Source: Cyprinodon diabolis (lineage: Eukaryota; Chordata; Actinopteri; Cyprinodontiformes; Cyprinodontidae). From it: a stretch of 64,000 bases of DNA. Positions 1-64,000 of the stretch are shown piece after piece. The position numbers and the translations under genes were made by a program. Every line of letters begins with the position of its first letter. Position 1 is the stretch's first letter. The stretch lies in contig CM060076.1 in NCBI GenBank assembly GCA_030533445.1, forward strand, positions 3,848,501 through 3,912,500, read 5' to 3'. The notes beneath the pieces are model-generated. The model saw only the letters and a program-made list of their open reading frames with translations, was not told where the DNA came from and did not search any database.

Positions 1-300
1 TTTGGCAGCCACACTAGCTACTGTATGGTGTATAAAAACTATGCCAGAGTCAAATGTGAGAATAACAGTTCAAACTTGGCCCAAATTGTGTGATTTCAGG
101 CACAACTCTGCCTCACGAAAAATACACAACTTCTATTTAAATCTTTTTATTCATTAAATTTTTAATGCTTTACATGCAAATATAAATATAATGAGATGTC
201 AACCTAATTGTAAAGGCATCATTAGGAGCTTTAAGGCAATGACAACCGAACCTTAAAGCCTTTTTATTCCTCACTGTGTGGCTGCATTGTACTCATATTT

Positions 301-1023
301 TTAATGGAGAAGTCTGTTCAGCAAGGAATAATTAATGGATCAATATCTATACCTAAAACTAATACGTTTGCAGGGATTTAATGAATTTAGCGTTAATCAG
401 TACTCCCAGACTCAGTCTAAATCCCTTAGTCCAGGTTCAGCCTCTCCCCGCTTTACAAGCAAAATCAATGGGAACTACTAGACACATCTGCAATCAACAA
501 CAATTATTGAAGATTTCCAGAGGACTTCACCATTGAAATTCACCAGAGCTATAGTGAAACTGACAATGCCCACGTGCATGGCAGCTGGATGTTGGAATAC
601 ATCAGGTAAAAGTGGAAAAAAAAAAAAAGAGTTATTCCACCTTTCTGATTCCTGATCCTCCACGGACGGGTTGGTCGTTGGATCGCCAACTTGAAGATGG
701 AGGATTTGCCATCGAACTTCTGGCCAGAGAAAAAACACGTAATATGTAGCCAACATTTGGAAGAAGAATGTTTTCAAGATGACTTGGATAATAGCGCATT
801 GTGACAAACACCAGATACAGCACTGGGACTTGATCAACAGCCGATACCGCACCGTGACGTCACAAACCAGTAGGTGGCAGTAGTGTTCTTTGACAAACAT
901 GGATGCCAATTAAATTTAATCTTAAATAAAACAGTTATAACTTTTTGAACAGTATGTAATAATTTCATAGTTAAAGTAATTTCAGAAGTTTGAATTCTAA
1001 ATATGACCGAACTTTTGCTTTAA
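301..1023 (+). mobile_element. Kolobok/T2-like non-autonomous element with THAP exon, copy 1
   Basis: Diverged ends TTAATGGAGAAGTC and GAACTTTTGCTTTAA. It carries the family core: ATG at 566, then PTCMAAGC (first zinc pair of a THAP finger) and, in another frame, PEKKHVICSQHLEEECFQDD with the C-x2-H pair at 745-756. A poly-A expansion near 614 and frame breaks show it cannot encode an intact finger. A TACCGCACCGTGACGTCAC block (CRE-type palindrome) lies near 844. Confidence 0.75.
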
Positions 1024-2707
1024 TACCAGTCATCACATTTATACCATTAGGGTAAACGTCCAGCGATTTCTTTAAGATTTCACTACGAACTTTTGAGTGT
1101 TTCATCCCAACATGCAAACTTTCTTCAGCATTGTTTCCTGCTTATATCCACTGTGATTCATTTTTCTAGCCAAACTGAAATCAAAGGGTCTCCTTAGCAT
1201 AGGATGTCCTCCAGAGGGTTGTGTCACTCTTATAATTCAATTTTTTTTTTTTTCGTACGACTAATAGTTTTCATAGGATCTAATTGTTTTAGGGTAACTT
1301 TTCTTCTTGATTTCTGTCTGATAAAAATAGTTGAGCTGTGGATCCACATCCTTTAAAGTTAGTAGTTACCAGTGAGTCAGCATGACTTTATTCTCTGGTT
1401 TCTTTAATGCATGAACCAGATTCCTGATTAAAAGTCTAAGTAGTTCCCTAAAACAGCTGTTTAACCTCTAATCAGTCATAAAGTTACAGTTTCGCTGATT
1501 GTTTATTTTAAAATTTAGGGAAATTAAAATCATTTTCTCACAGATTGCTTAAATTTGAATGCAGACATTTAAAAGGGTATTCTGTAAAACAGCGAAGAAG
1601 CAGATTTAATAATCTTAAGATTCATTTTAGAAACAATGTTTTAGGTTTTCTAAGCTGGATCCAGTGAGAAACACCAGATAAGTGCCTGGAGGAAGGCCTG
1701 CGGAGGATCTGGAGCAATCAGGATGTTCTTTCTGAATCACGCCACCACTAAGATGGGTGACTGAACTGCCAGTAATTCAGACCCTATGTTGTCTTTAGAG
1801 ACTGTGGTCAACATTTAAACTGGAGCATGAGACAAAACTGGCTCCTTCCCCTCACACTGGTTTAGTTTATTCAGTCCTTCAGCTTTAAAGACATGAGACA
1901 TTTTTTTATATGTGCAGCAATGTGAAAAGGAGCAGATTTTTTTCATTCATAATGTTCTTTTTACCTAAAACTTTTCTCTCTACAAACATGCAGATTAAAA
2001 TACGTCAGATTGTTGGGGAAACAAAAAATCCCTAAATCAGCTGTTTGGTTTAGTTTCCTTTAAAGGTATAGAGGCCAATCTTTTATTTTCAGATGGATCT
2101 GCTAAATAAGTGGTCCTCCTAACTGTCAGTCATTCTGGTGATATGTTTACGTAAGGCCGCCCATCTTTTTCTGCTCATGCGCACTTTCAGGCGTATATCT
2201 GTGGTGAGCTACAGTTTCAGACAGTCATTGAAGCTCACTGTGGTCCTTTGAAAATGGCCGAGGGTCGAGAAGAAAAGAAAGGCCTCCGAAAAGGCAGATA
2301 TACCCCAGAATGCCTTGCGCAGAAAGCTCTATTTGCAAAGCATTATGGGATTTGCTGTCACAGCGGCCCGCTGTCGTCATAGGCTGCTGCCACACAACAG
2401 CAGCGACTAATAACAAAGATGGCACAGGCACCACGCGGTGGAGGAGGAGTTACGTGACCAACAGGAAGCAAAAAGCACTGATCATTTGTCCCAACGGAAA
2501 GTTAACTTAGTTCACTATTGTAGAATGGTATTTTTGTTTGGCCTGTTTGTAAGTGATGTTAAAGTCTGTTTTTTCTCTTTGAATAAAAGTAATTACTCAG
2601 AAGCCTTGCTGAGATGAAAGGAAGGAGGTTTGAAAGGAAGTCAACATTCTCATGTCCTTGAGTGAATGGGAAACAATTGTCATCTCTGTCCTTTGAAGAG
2701 CTAAATG
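1024..2707. other. Intergenic, no gene seen
   Basis: AT-rich sequence with no supportable coding region. A TTAAAGGTATAG string near 2057 resembles a T2-type MITE end, and 2160-2480 is a more CpG-rich block, but no matching second end was found. Confidence 0.5.
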
Positions 2708-3317
2708 TACGGAAGAGGATTAGGGCCACTGAAAAAAAAAAAGTTAGCAGATTTTTTTTATTTTATTTCAGTATAGTATGGGGAAAAAGTCAGGATTCTG
2801 ACTTTTTTCTCAGAATTCTGACTTTAATCTCAGAATTCAGACTTTTTTCTCAGAATTCTGACTTTTTTCTCAGAATTCTGACACTTAATCTCAGAATTCT
2901 GACTTTTTTCTCAGAATTCTGACTTTAATCTCAGAATTCAGACTTTTTTTCTCAGAATTCTGACTTTTTTCTCAGAATTCTGACACTTAATCTCAGAATT
3001 CTGACTTTTTTCTCAGAATTCAGACTTTAATCTCAGAATTCAGACTTTTTTCCTCAGAATTCTGACTTTTTTCTCAGAATTCTGACACTTAATCTCAGAA
3101 TTCTTTTTTCTCAGAATTCAGACTTTAATCTCAGAATTCTGACTTTTTTCTCAGAATTCTGACTTAGAATTCTGACTTTCTCAGAATTCTGACTTTAATC
3201 TCAGAATTCTGACTTTAATCTCAGAATTCCAACTTTTTTCCCATACTATACTGAAATAAAATAAAAAAAATCTGTTAACTTTTTTTTTTTTTACAGTGGC
3301 CCTAATCCTCTTCCGTA
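2708..3317. mobile_element. Foldback element with TCAGAATTCTGA tandem core, copy 1
   Basis: Terminal inverted repeats start TACGGAAGAGGATTAGGGCC, and 6-bp direct duplications TAAATG flank both ends (2702-2707, 3318-3323). The core is about 20 units of the palindrome TCAGAATTCTGA alternating with CTTTTTT or CTTTAATC spacers. Ends in TAC and a 6-bp duplication fit the IS3EU type, from memory. Not coding. Confidence 0.8.
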
Positions 3318-3323
3318 TAAATG

Positions 3324-5329
3324 TGTGTGTAGTAGTTTTTTGCAGGGTTGAAAATGTTGCAGCCTCAGAACATCACTGAACTGCATTTAGGCTGGTTGTG
3401 TGTTCTCCTCTGCAGAGTAAAATAAAACCCTTTTCTTCCCATAATATCAACTCTCAGCGCTCATATTTTTTTTAACTCGACACTATAAAGTCCACTATAT
3501 AGTCCCTGCCCTATATAGCGATTGAGGGATTTAGGGGTTAGGGCGGAGGTTCGGACACAGTAAGCTTGTATGAGCTATGAGAACTGCAACTTTTAAACGC
3601 TCTTGCACGTGTTTAATAGGTGTTCCCTCTCGGAAGCCACAGGGTTGTGCATGTACATTTTTTTCTAAAGTGGAGAGGGTTAGTCTTTTAAAAAATTCTC
3701 AAAAATCCTCCACAATATCTTTAATTTAATGTATTCAACCCTGTGTTATATATTCACAAACTTCGCTGTAGGATGAAGCAGCATTAAATAAAATAAAAAA
3801 GTCTGCTTATATAACAATAAAGTATGTTTATTTATTCTTCAACCAAAAAAGCTGCAAGTAGAGAAGTTGGGATTAAAGAATCAGAACACAGATCAGTTTC
3901 CTATCAGCTGTTTTTTTCCCCCCATCCTCTCAATGATCTCTGCACACGGCACTTTACAACAGTCTGGTTTCACATGCAGCATTCATGCATCCTGGGATCT
4001 ATAGAATAAAGCACATCGAACAGAGAGATCACTATTCACAGAGATATGGCTCCACAAACATCACAGTATAAAAAAGGCAACACCGTCAACAGAGTCTGGT
4101 GGTTTTATGATACAGTAGGATCGCATCAGCGTCTTTGAAATCTCCAAACCAAACAACCCACCGTCCTGCAGAGACTTGGACATGAACAAGCGGGCAGTTT
4201 TTAGTCCAGATTCATTCCTGTGGTCCCGGCGGCTTTCAAACTGACTCAACAACAGGTTTGTTTGTGATTAAAATATAATTGGTTCAATTTCTCTTTAAAT
4301 AAGTCCTTTAATCGAGGAGATGAGAGACTTTGCCAATGGAACAAGACAATTTACATATAAAATAAGCAAAAACACAATTGTATTGCCTTATTGCGAGTAT
4401 ATATTATCTAATTATACTATTTATAGAGTAAAAATACTAAATCAATTGGCAGATCATCTTATTTATCCACTCAAATTAATGGTAAATACACTTAATTAAA
4501 GAAATATTGCCTTTATTCTAGATCGTTTTTGCAGTGTATTTCTCTCGATTTCTTAAGAAAATTCACCATGGAATAAGATTATTTATGTTTGGAATGTGGA
4601 AAAACAAAAACACAGCATAATTTTCTAAATTCAAGTGTATCAGATCCATTTGTCTGAATAAAAGGGCAAAATTAATAATTCAGTTGGCAGATTCTCTGAT
4701 TTATCCACTCAGAGGAAGGGCAAATAAATTTAACTTAGGAAAGTCTAGATCGGTGTTTGCAGTGTGTGATGATTACATATGTTCCATCATGGGGCTGCAA
4801 GCTGGAGATGGAAAGTAGTGAAACGACAGGGAAGGTTTCGCTATAATAGCTTATTCTACGTGTTTAATTGTGTATAAATAGATTATTGAAGATATGGCAA
4901 TCATCCCTCACTTGTTTCCTCTAACTGAGTTTAATTGCTGACGCTTTTCGCAGCTGTGTTTGAACAATACTGTTATATCATCAGGTTCCTCATGATATCC
5001 AGGACGCATCTTATCGCCAGCATCTTCTTTTGGATGTACCCCCTCCCCCTAAAATACAATTAATGAACATTAACCATGTAGCTCTCTAACAAACAGGAAA
5101 CAGCAGATTTTAATTCTATTCACAACAGGAAATAGATTTCTTAAGCTGGTTTAATGTTGCTTTTTACCTTTTGAATCGTTTCCATCACTTACAGTCTTTT
5201 AATTTTTATTGTCTGTGGGTAACATCTAAGTGCAAACAAGCTAAAGGGTGAGAACTAATTTTCAGACTTCATGCAGAGTCTCATCTAAATTACATCAGTG
5301 TATCCTCCATGTTGAAAATGGGATTATTG
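3324..5329. other. Intergenic, diverged repeat remnants
   Basis: No gene. 4295-4780 holds two diverged stretches of an AAATAAGT / GAGACTTTGCCAATGGAA repeat also seen at 22044-22347 and 40808-40990. The rest is AT-rich and unassigned. Confidence 0.45.
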
Positions 5330-6077
5330 TTAAAGGAAAAGTCTGGTCAGCAAGAAATAAACATTATTTATACCTAAAACTAATATGTTTGTGGTGATGT
5401 AATGAATTTAGAATTAATCAGTAAAAAAGTAAAAAGAATATATTTCACCGCGATCACCGAGTCGGGGAGCGGCCATTTTTGCCCAAATATAGTAACCCCT
5501 CCCTCCTGCCATCTTCCAGCAGTGACGTCACGGTGCGGTAAGCCTAGCGCCATTCTCCCCGCTTTACAAGCAGAATCAATGTGAACTACTAGACACATCT
5601 GCAATTAACAACAATTATTGAAGATTTCCAGAGGACTTCACCATTGAAATTCACCAGAGCTATAGTGAAACTGACAATGCCCCCGTGCATGGCAGCTGGA
5701 TGCTGGAATACATCGGGTAAAAGTCCGATTCCTGATCCTCTACGGACGGGTTGGTCGTTGGATTGCCAACTTGAAGAGGGAGGATTTGCCATCTAACTTC
5801 TGGCCAGAGAAAAAACACGTAATATGTAGCCAACATTTGGAAGAAGAATGTTTTCAAGATGACTTGGATAATAGCGCGTTGTGACAAACACCAGATACAG
5901 CACTGGGACTTGATCAACAGCCGATACCGCACCGTGACGTCACAAACCAGTAGGTGGCAGTAGTGTTCTTTGAAAAACATGGATGCCAAATTCAAATAAA
6001 TAATTTATTGAACAGTATGTTATAATTTCATACTTAATTCTGTTTTTATTCTGAAAGTGACCAGACTTTTCCTTCAA
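5330..6077 (+). mobile_element. Kolobok/T2-like non-autonomous element with THAP exon, copy 2
   Basis: Ends TTAAAGGAAAAGTCTGGTCA and GACCAGACTTTTCCTTCAA. ATG at 5676 opens MPPCMAAGCWNTSGKS; the C-x2-H half is CSQH (5825-5836). Inverted sub-terminal copies of GTGACGTCACGGTGCGGTA lie at 5522-5540 and 5925-5943, so the THAP exon sits between two head-to-head CRE palindromes. It lacks the A-rich insertion of copies 1 and 3, but the two halves of the finger are still in different frames. Confidence 0.82.
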
Positions 6078-6625
6078 AGTCCCTCCCCAGTGACCTCCTG
6101 GACCCTCCCCCACCCCACCCCACCCCACCCTTCAGATTGTTGAAACTAGAAGCTCACAGCTGTATGAAGATCTGATGACAAAATATTGGAGAAATTATCA
6201 TTGTCTGATGATTTATTTACAACAAATAAAGAAGAGACTTCCCTCTATAAAAAGTTTATGCCTTTTCATCACAAATGAATGTTTCAGACCATCAAAATTA
6301 TTAAAATCAGACAAAGATCACCTGAGTAAATAATGAAAACGTTATTTCTGCTACAAAAACCTAAAAACTAACTCATTGAAGGACCTACATCACTTGAGTC
6401 AATAGTTTTGAGCTTTTAACTATAACTTTCTCTTCAGCAGAAATAGGCACAGAGGTATTTTTGCTTGATTCATGCATGTCTGAGTAATCCTCATAAGTTC
6501 TGCTCTCTGAGCGGCAGCCCCTCCCTGCTCTGAAAAATGAGAGGCTATGACCAGTCCACACCGAGCATCTATTACCCACCCCTGCAGGAAGCACCTACCT
6601 AACCGCACTGCGCCTGCCCAGTAAA

Positions 6626-7534
6626 TATGGAGGATAAAAAGTGCCAAAATTAAATAAATAAATACAGCATTAAATAAATAATTAAATGTGTCAATAATTA
6701 ATTAAATGTGGAATTAAATAAATAAATGTGTCATTCATTAATTAAAACCACGTCACTAATATAAAGTGCACAATTAAATAAATACAGCGATAAACAATTA
6801 ATTAAATGTGTAATTCATTAAATAAATAAGGAATTAAATATATAAATGTTTCATTAATTTAATAAAATACGTCTTCATTTTATAAAAAAAAAAAAAAGAT
6901 TTATTTCAGTGTGCATTTAATTATTTCATGGTCCTGTGTCGCAGTGCATCGAAACCATAAGAGAATCTGTCAAACTCACCCATCAAAGTTAGGGGGCGGA
7001 TATCTAACACCTGATTGGTCACCCTGCACATTAAGGCGAAGCAAATCGATTACAGAGACTCAATTCGCGTTAACCCCGCCCCCTAACTTTGATGGGTGAG
7101 TTTGACAGATTCTTTTAATGGTTTCGATGCACTGCGACACAGGACCATGAAATAATTAAATGCACACTGAAATAATTATATATATATATTTTTAATAAAA
7201 TGAAGACGTATTTTATTAAACTAATGACACATTTATTTATTTAATTCCTTATTTATTTAATGAATTACACATTTAATTGTTTATCGCTGTATTTATTTAT
7301 TTAATTGTGGCACTTTATATCAGTGACGTGGTTTTAGTTAATGAATGACACATTTATTTATTTAATTCCACATTTAATTGATTATTGACACATTTAATTA
7401 TTTAATTCCACATTTAATTGATTATTGACACATTTAATTATTTAATTCCACATTTAATTAATTATTGACACATTTAATTATTTATTTAATGCTGTATTTA
7501 TTTTTTTTAATTTTGGCACTTTTTATCCTCCATA
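6626..7534. mobile_element. 909-bp foldback element
   Basis: Near-palindrome: the left arm TATGGAGGATAAAAAGTGCC... is repeated inverted on the right. Arms are about 400 bp, made of AAATAAATGTGTCATT-type units, around a short centre that includes AGGGGGCGG / CCGCCCCCT. Flanked by 6-bp duplications AGTAAA (6620-6625, 7535-7540). Non-coding. Confidence 0.8.
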
Positions 7535-7540
7535 AGTAAA

Positions 7541-8703
7541 CACCTGCCCACTTTCTTTGATCAGCTCTAATGTGAGGGACACAATCGTTTATGCTCCAAG
7601 TTAAGACTAAGAGGCTCCTTTGGCGTCTAATCTGCACAGTGACAGCAACTGCTGGTGTTGTAATGTTTTTCTAAAAAGTCCCAGACCGTTTAGGACTTGT
7701 TAAGGAAATCCAAATTGAAAAAATTGGCATCATATCATAAAAAAAGCGAAGTACACCCAGACATGAAGATGCAGCATTGCAAGAGTATCTATTTTGCTTT
7801 GGAAGGAAACAAACAACTAATATTTTATGAGAAGTCAGCACTCTATAGCAGTATTTACCCAACTTTTTTGACTTGTGTACTCCTTTGGGCATTTCGTCTT
7901 ACCGTGAGTTTCCCTCTCAGCCAAAAGAATTGATGATTGTCCAAATGTGGAAGGTAACTAACTATACAAATTATTTAACTTAATCTTTTAATATGAGCTT
8001 TTGTTTCTGACGCCTTTTATAATTTCCATCTCAAATAAAAAAACAACACAATTATGTTACCAGGAAGTTAGTAAGGAATGAAAATAAATACAAAATAAAA
8101 TCCTATTATAAACCTGTATTTAAAAAACGGAAGCTCCTCTGTTTAACTAACTCCCTTATAAATATATTTAAACTTCATGAATTGGGAACAAATAGAGAAC
8201 AAAAATTATAATTACACTACTGATTTAATTTAACTTTGTTTTCATAAAGACACTTGAGCTGCTTTGATGAGCTCCGATACCTCAGGTGTGAAGAAACAGC
8301 TGATCTCAGGCTGAAACATATAACTCAAACATATAAGAAAAGCTCACTTTTTGGTTGATTAAAGCTTGTTTAATTTTTAAATTGAGTCCTCACAAAGTTA
8401 AACCGATCCCAGCCCTATTTTATTTTACTACATTAAAAAACAAAATGTACCCCTTGCAATGCACTCGTGGACCATTAGGAGTATGCGTTACCCCCTGTAA
8501 GATGTCACTGCACTATAGAACTGAAGGAAATATTTCAGCGCTACAGTACATCTGCCTATAGGTGACTTTGATGTTTGGTTTTATTAGAACCACATTAGAG
8601 GCTTTTCCAGAATGAACGGCCTGTTTCAGGTTCTTCCTTTCCAACATGATCGGGTCGTTTAAAGTAGAATTCCTGGTTTAATCTGGTCCTTCAGGTCCTT
8701 AAC
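7541..8703. other. Intergenic, nothing recognised
   Basis: AT-rich sequence with no coding signature, no paired termini and no RNA gene recognised. Confidence 0.5.
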
Positions 8704-9196
8704 GGTGCTGTGACACTTTGCCAATTCATCCAGCGTATGCCTGACGCCCCAGAATCTTTTAAAACGCTGGCATACGCTGTACTTTCTATGTATTTTTTTC
8801 CAATTTTGGGCGTATACATAGCGTATTCATAACGAGTCCAGAACTTATGTCCAAGAGCAGGCTAACTTTCTACAAGCCACAAGCCAGTGTCCTGAGGGGG
8901 GCAGGATTGCGCCCGGAGCTTCGCAGTAGCGGTATTAAGCTAGCTGCTGTTTCCCGCCCGCCCAAAAATAAAAAAAGGAAAGAGAAGGAAAGAAAGGTTT
9001 ACAGTCGCAGCAGATTCATGTCTGCTAGGACGCTTGTTGGTCGTGGCCGTGGGCGAGACGTACTTGTCGCATTTGGCAGCATGCTCATAACTTATACAAA
9101 ACTTACTCCTAACTCATCCAATGTATGCCAGCGTTTTTTATACATTTTTTTGTACGTCGGCATACGCTGGCTAAACACTCAAGGTGTGACTGCGCC
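8704..9196. mobile_element. Possible MITE with imperfect inverted ends
   Basis: The left GGTGCTGTGACACTTTG is mirrored by CAAGGTGTGACTGCGCC on the right, and CCAGCGTATGCC / GGCATACGCTGG occur inside both ends. No clear target duplication. Confidence 0.45.
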
Positions 9197-9321
9197 ATAT
9201 GCGGCAACGCGTCCTCAGACCAAGACACCACCACCAATTCCAGGTATTTCCTTCTACTCATGAAATGTGGTTTACACTAAAAATCCACGTTAGCTCTCAG
9301 TATCTTGTTCTTGTTTTCGAC

Positions 9322-9814
9322 CAGGGATGGAACGGTTTGTGAGAACCGTCAGAACCGTTCGGTTCGACTGTCTCGGTTCGGTTCGCGTGTGTTGCGTTTG
9401 GTTCATGCGCTGCTCCTTTTTCTCATAGGCGAAGCGTGTACACTCCAGAGCAGAAGGTGGCGGTACTGCGACCAATGCCAACCACCAGTAGTAAACAAGA
9501 AGAAGAAGCGAAGCAGCGTAGCCGGGTGTAGCAGAAAAAAATCAGTTGTTGTGGAGTTTTGTGTGGGTATGGCGAGTGGGAAAGAACAGGAGTTGGAAGA
9601 CGCACCAGCAGCACTTTATAGGTCTGCTGTATGGGACCACTTTGCATTTAGAGTGACCTACGATGACAGCGGAAAGAAAGTTGTGGATAAAAACAGTGTG
9701 CAAGCATTGTGCAACACGTTTTGTTTATGCTGACAGCAACATGACCAACATGTCAGGCTAACAATCAACATATACCGAACCGAACCGTGGATTTTGTGAA
9801 CCGTTCCACCCCTA
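9322..9814 (+). mobile_element. hAT non-autonomous element with BED-finger exon, copy 1
   Basis: Ends CAGGGATGGAACGG and CCGTTCCACCCCTA, with 8-bp duplications TTTTCGAC / TTTTGGAC (7 of 8 match). Inside, ATG at 9570 opens MASGKEQELEDAPAALYRSA then VWDHFAFRVTYDD, the start of a BED zinc finger as in ZBED-type hAT transposases. The frame breaks just before the CxxC pair, so it is a fragment. Confidence 0.85.
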
Positions 9815-9822
9815 TTTTGGAC

Positions 9823-10289
9823 TAATGAACCCTATCCGGGGCGCTGCAGCCCATTGGACGCTGTTGAGCTCTTCTGGGTCCTCCTGGAGGAATTGCTGAT
9901 GAACGGCTCTCCAGGGAAGTTTTAACCCTCTTTTCTCTTTTCTAAGACCACCTCTCCCTCTTTTCTGTGGTTTCCCTGGGTAGTCCTGGTAAAACTAAGC
10001 TTGGCTTTTTAATAATGTGCTTAATCACATTTAATTCATCTAATGAAGGGGTGATTAATATTTACTTTGTGTTCAAGGCTTTTGGTCTTGATAAATTAAA
10101 ACACATTTTCTTCTGTATTTACTTAGATTATCTTTGTCTGGTATTTTCTTTGCTCTAATAATGTTTTCTACATGATTTAAACATTCATTGCAATAAAGCT
10201 GATTCTTTGAGTTCCTTTAAATAAAAAAAAATAATTCTGTTTCACTTTTGTTTTATAGAATCCCTGCAGACGAGTTCTTAATTCCACTG
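9823..10289. other. Gap between plus-strand and adgrg6 3' ends
   Basis: Contains a short open frame ending ELLMNGSPGKF (stop at about 9924) that I cannot link to a protein, then a T-rich, UTR-like stretch leading to the AATAAA at 10192. Confidence 0.3.
10192..10197 (+). terminator. Plus-strand polyadenylation signal facing adgrg6
   Basis: AATAAA follows a U-rich stretch and precedes GATTCTTTGAGTTCC, a plausible downstream element. It could end a convergent plus-strand transcript. In mammals HIVEP2 is the convergent neighbour of ADGRG6, but no coding sequence of it is visible here. It may be fortuitous. Confidence 0.3.
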
Positions 10290-10674
10290 ATCTGCTTTTT
10301 ATTGAGCTAAATTTATTTTAGACTCCTTCTACATCAACTAATACTAACAAAGAAATACATAAAACACAGAAGTAAAGAATAAAATAAAACTTTTCCCTTA
10401 AGGTTCTTGGTGCATTAGATGACAGCGCAAAGCTTGAGCCAATCTCCAGGGTGGAAAACCAACTGTTCAAGAAGATGTACTGGTTCAGATTTGCAAAGAT
10501 TTTAAAGCTCTTTTAAATTCAAAATGATTCTTTTTTGGTGTCGGTGACAAAGAAATCTTTAAAGCTTGAAAACGTTCCAGATGTAGGCACATCCAAGGTT
10601 GAAAAAGCGTCTGTAGTATTTACAAAAGCTGCAACGGGACAAGAAAAGGTCGTCCTAGTTCTGATGGTGCAGCT
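10290..10674 (-). other. adgrg6: adgrg6 3' UTR
   Basis: About 385 nt between the stop codon and two minus-strand AATAAA hexamers (10298-10303 and 10312-10317). No other minus-strand hexamer was seen in this stretch. The exact cleavage site is inferred. Confidence 0.65.
10298..10317 (-). terminator. adgrg6 candidate polyadenylation signals
   Basis: The complement of the plus strand gives AATAAA at 10312-10317 and again at 10298-10303. They are the first such hexamers after the stop codon. Confidence 0.55.
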
Positions 10675-63658
<52,984 letters not shown>

Positions 63659-64000
63659 CTGCAGAGGAAAGATGAGATAAGAGAAAAATCAGCGCTTGGT
63701 CATGTTTTTTACTCCTGTAGTGACCTTTCTATTACTGTGCCTCACAGCAGGAGATGAATCAAATATACTGAGCCAACAGGCACATGCAAAAATTAGGAAA
63801 TTTGCTACTCAGCAGCATTGAAGACTGCTATACCCCGTAAAAGGAACAGTTACTAGAAATAAAGAAAAACGCAGAAGGAGAGCCCATAAGTGTTTTGCTT
63901 TAGTTTTCTGCTGGAATCAGAGAATAAACTCAAAATATTTAAGGACATTTCAGGCCTCCAGTATCAGACTGATTCATAAACCTCCACATTTCATCTGGAT

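Noticed and set aside
2752..3250. Regular repeats that could suggest a CRISPR array
   Set aside because: The unit is a 12-bp palindrome with 7-8 bp AT spacers inside a eukaryotic foldback element; there are no unique spacers.

Overview
The window is vertebrate and almost certainly teleost. It is AT-rich and intron-rich, and about a third of it is recognisable DNA-transposon or LINE sequence of kinds typical of ray-finned fish: hAT, Tc1, TTAA-specific Kolobok/T2-type MITEs, and LINE 3' tails ending in GAATTGAATTGAA. The species cannot be told from the sequence.

One host gene is supported. It is the 3' two thirds of an adhesion GPCR, adgrg6 (gpr126), on the minus strand. I can place 21 consecutive coding exons from 63658 down to the stop codon at 10675. 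All have GT/AG borders, and the reading phase is consistent across all 20 junctions, giving 823 complete codons before the stop. They encode, in order, a SEA-like region, a hormone-receptor (HormR) domain, the GAIN domain with its GPS cleavage site (HL/T), seven transmembrane helices and the cytoplasmic tail. The 5' exons (signal peptide, CUB, pentraxin) must lie beyond the right edge. The last intron is about 24.8 kb (10887-35711) and carries most of the mobile DNA. Left of about 10.3 kb lies intergenic sequence with no recognisable host coding sequence, only a plus-strand poly(A) signal at 10192 facing the end of adgrg6.

Layout: 1-10.3 kb, intergenic with THAP-bearing TTAA elements, foldbacks and a BED-finger hAT relic. 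10.3-10.9 kb, last exon and 3' UTR. 10.9-35.7 kb, giant intron (hATs, RecQ-fragment elements, Tc1 relic, a LINE insertion with an unusually long target duplication, foldbacks). 35.7-47.7 kb, tail, 7TM and GPS exons. 51.3-59.7 kb, GAIN, HormR and part of SEA. 59.7-64 kb, more transposons, a 27-nt microexon and the first SEA exon in view.

The most unusual material is a set of short non-autonomous elements that each keep a promoter-like block plus one 5' coding exon of a larger protein. The main family, called RQ here, has six sizeable copies and one solo end. It has TAGCCT/TAACCT-type ends, creates 9-bp target duplications, and carries the start of a RecQ-like helicase through motif 0 and the Walker A loop (LPTGFGKSLIYQL). 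A diverged relative (20388-20845) and a long-TIR element with the same TAACCTGAC terminus and a perfect 9-bp duplication (60517-61074) suggest a wider group. Kolobok-like and P-like elements carrying THAP-finger pieces and hAT elements carrying a BED finger show the same design.
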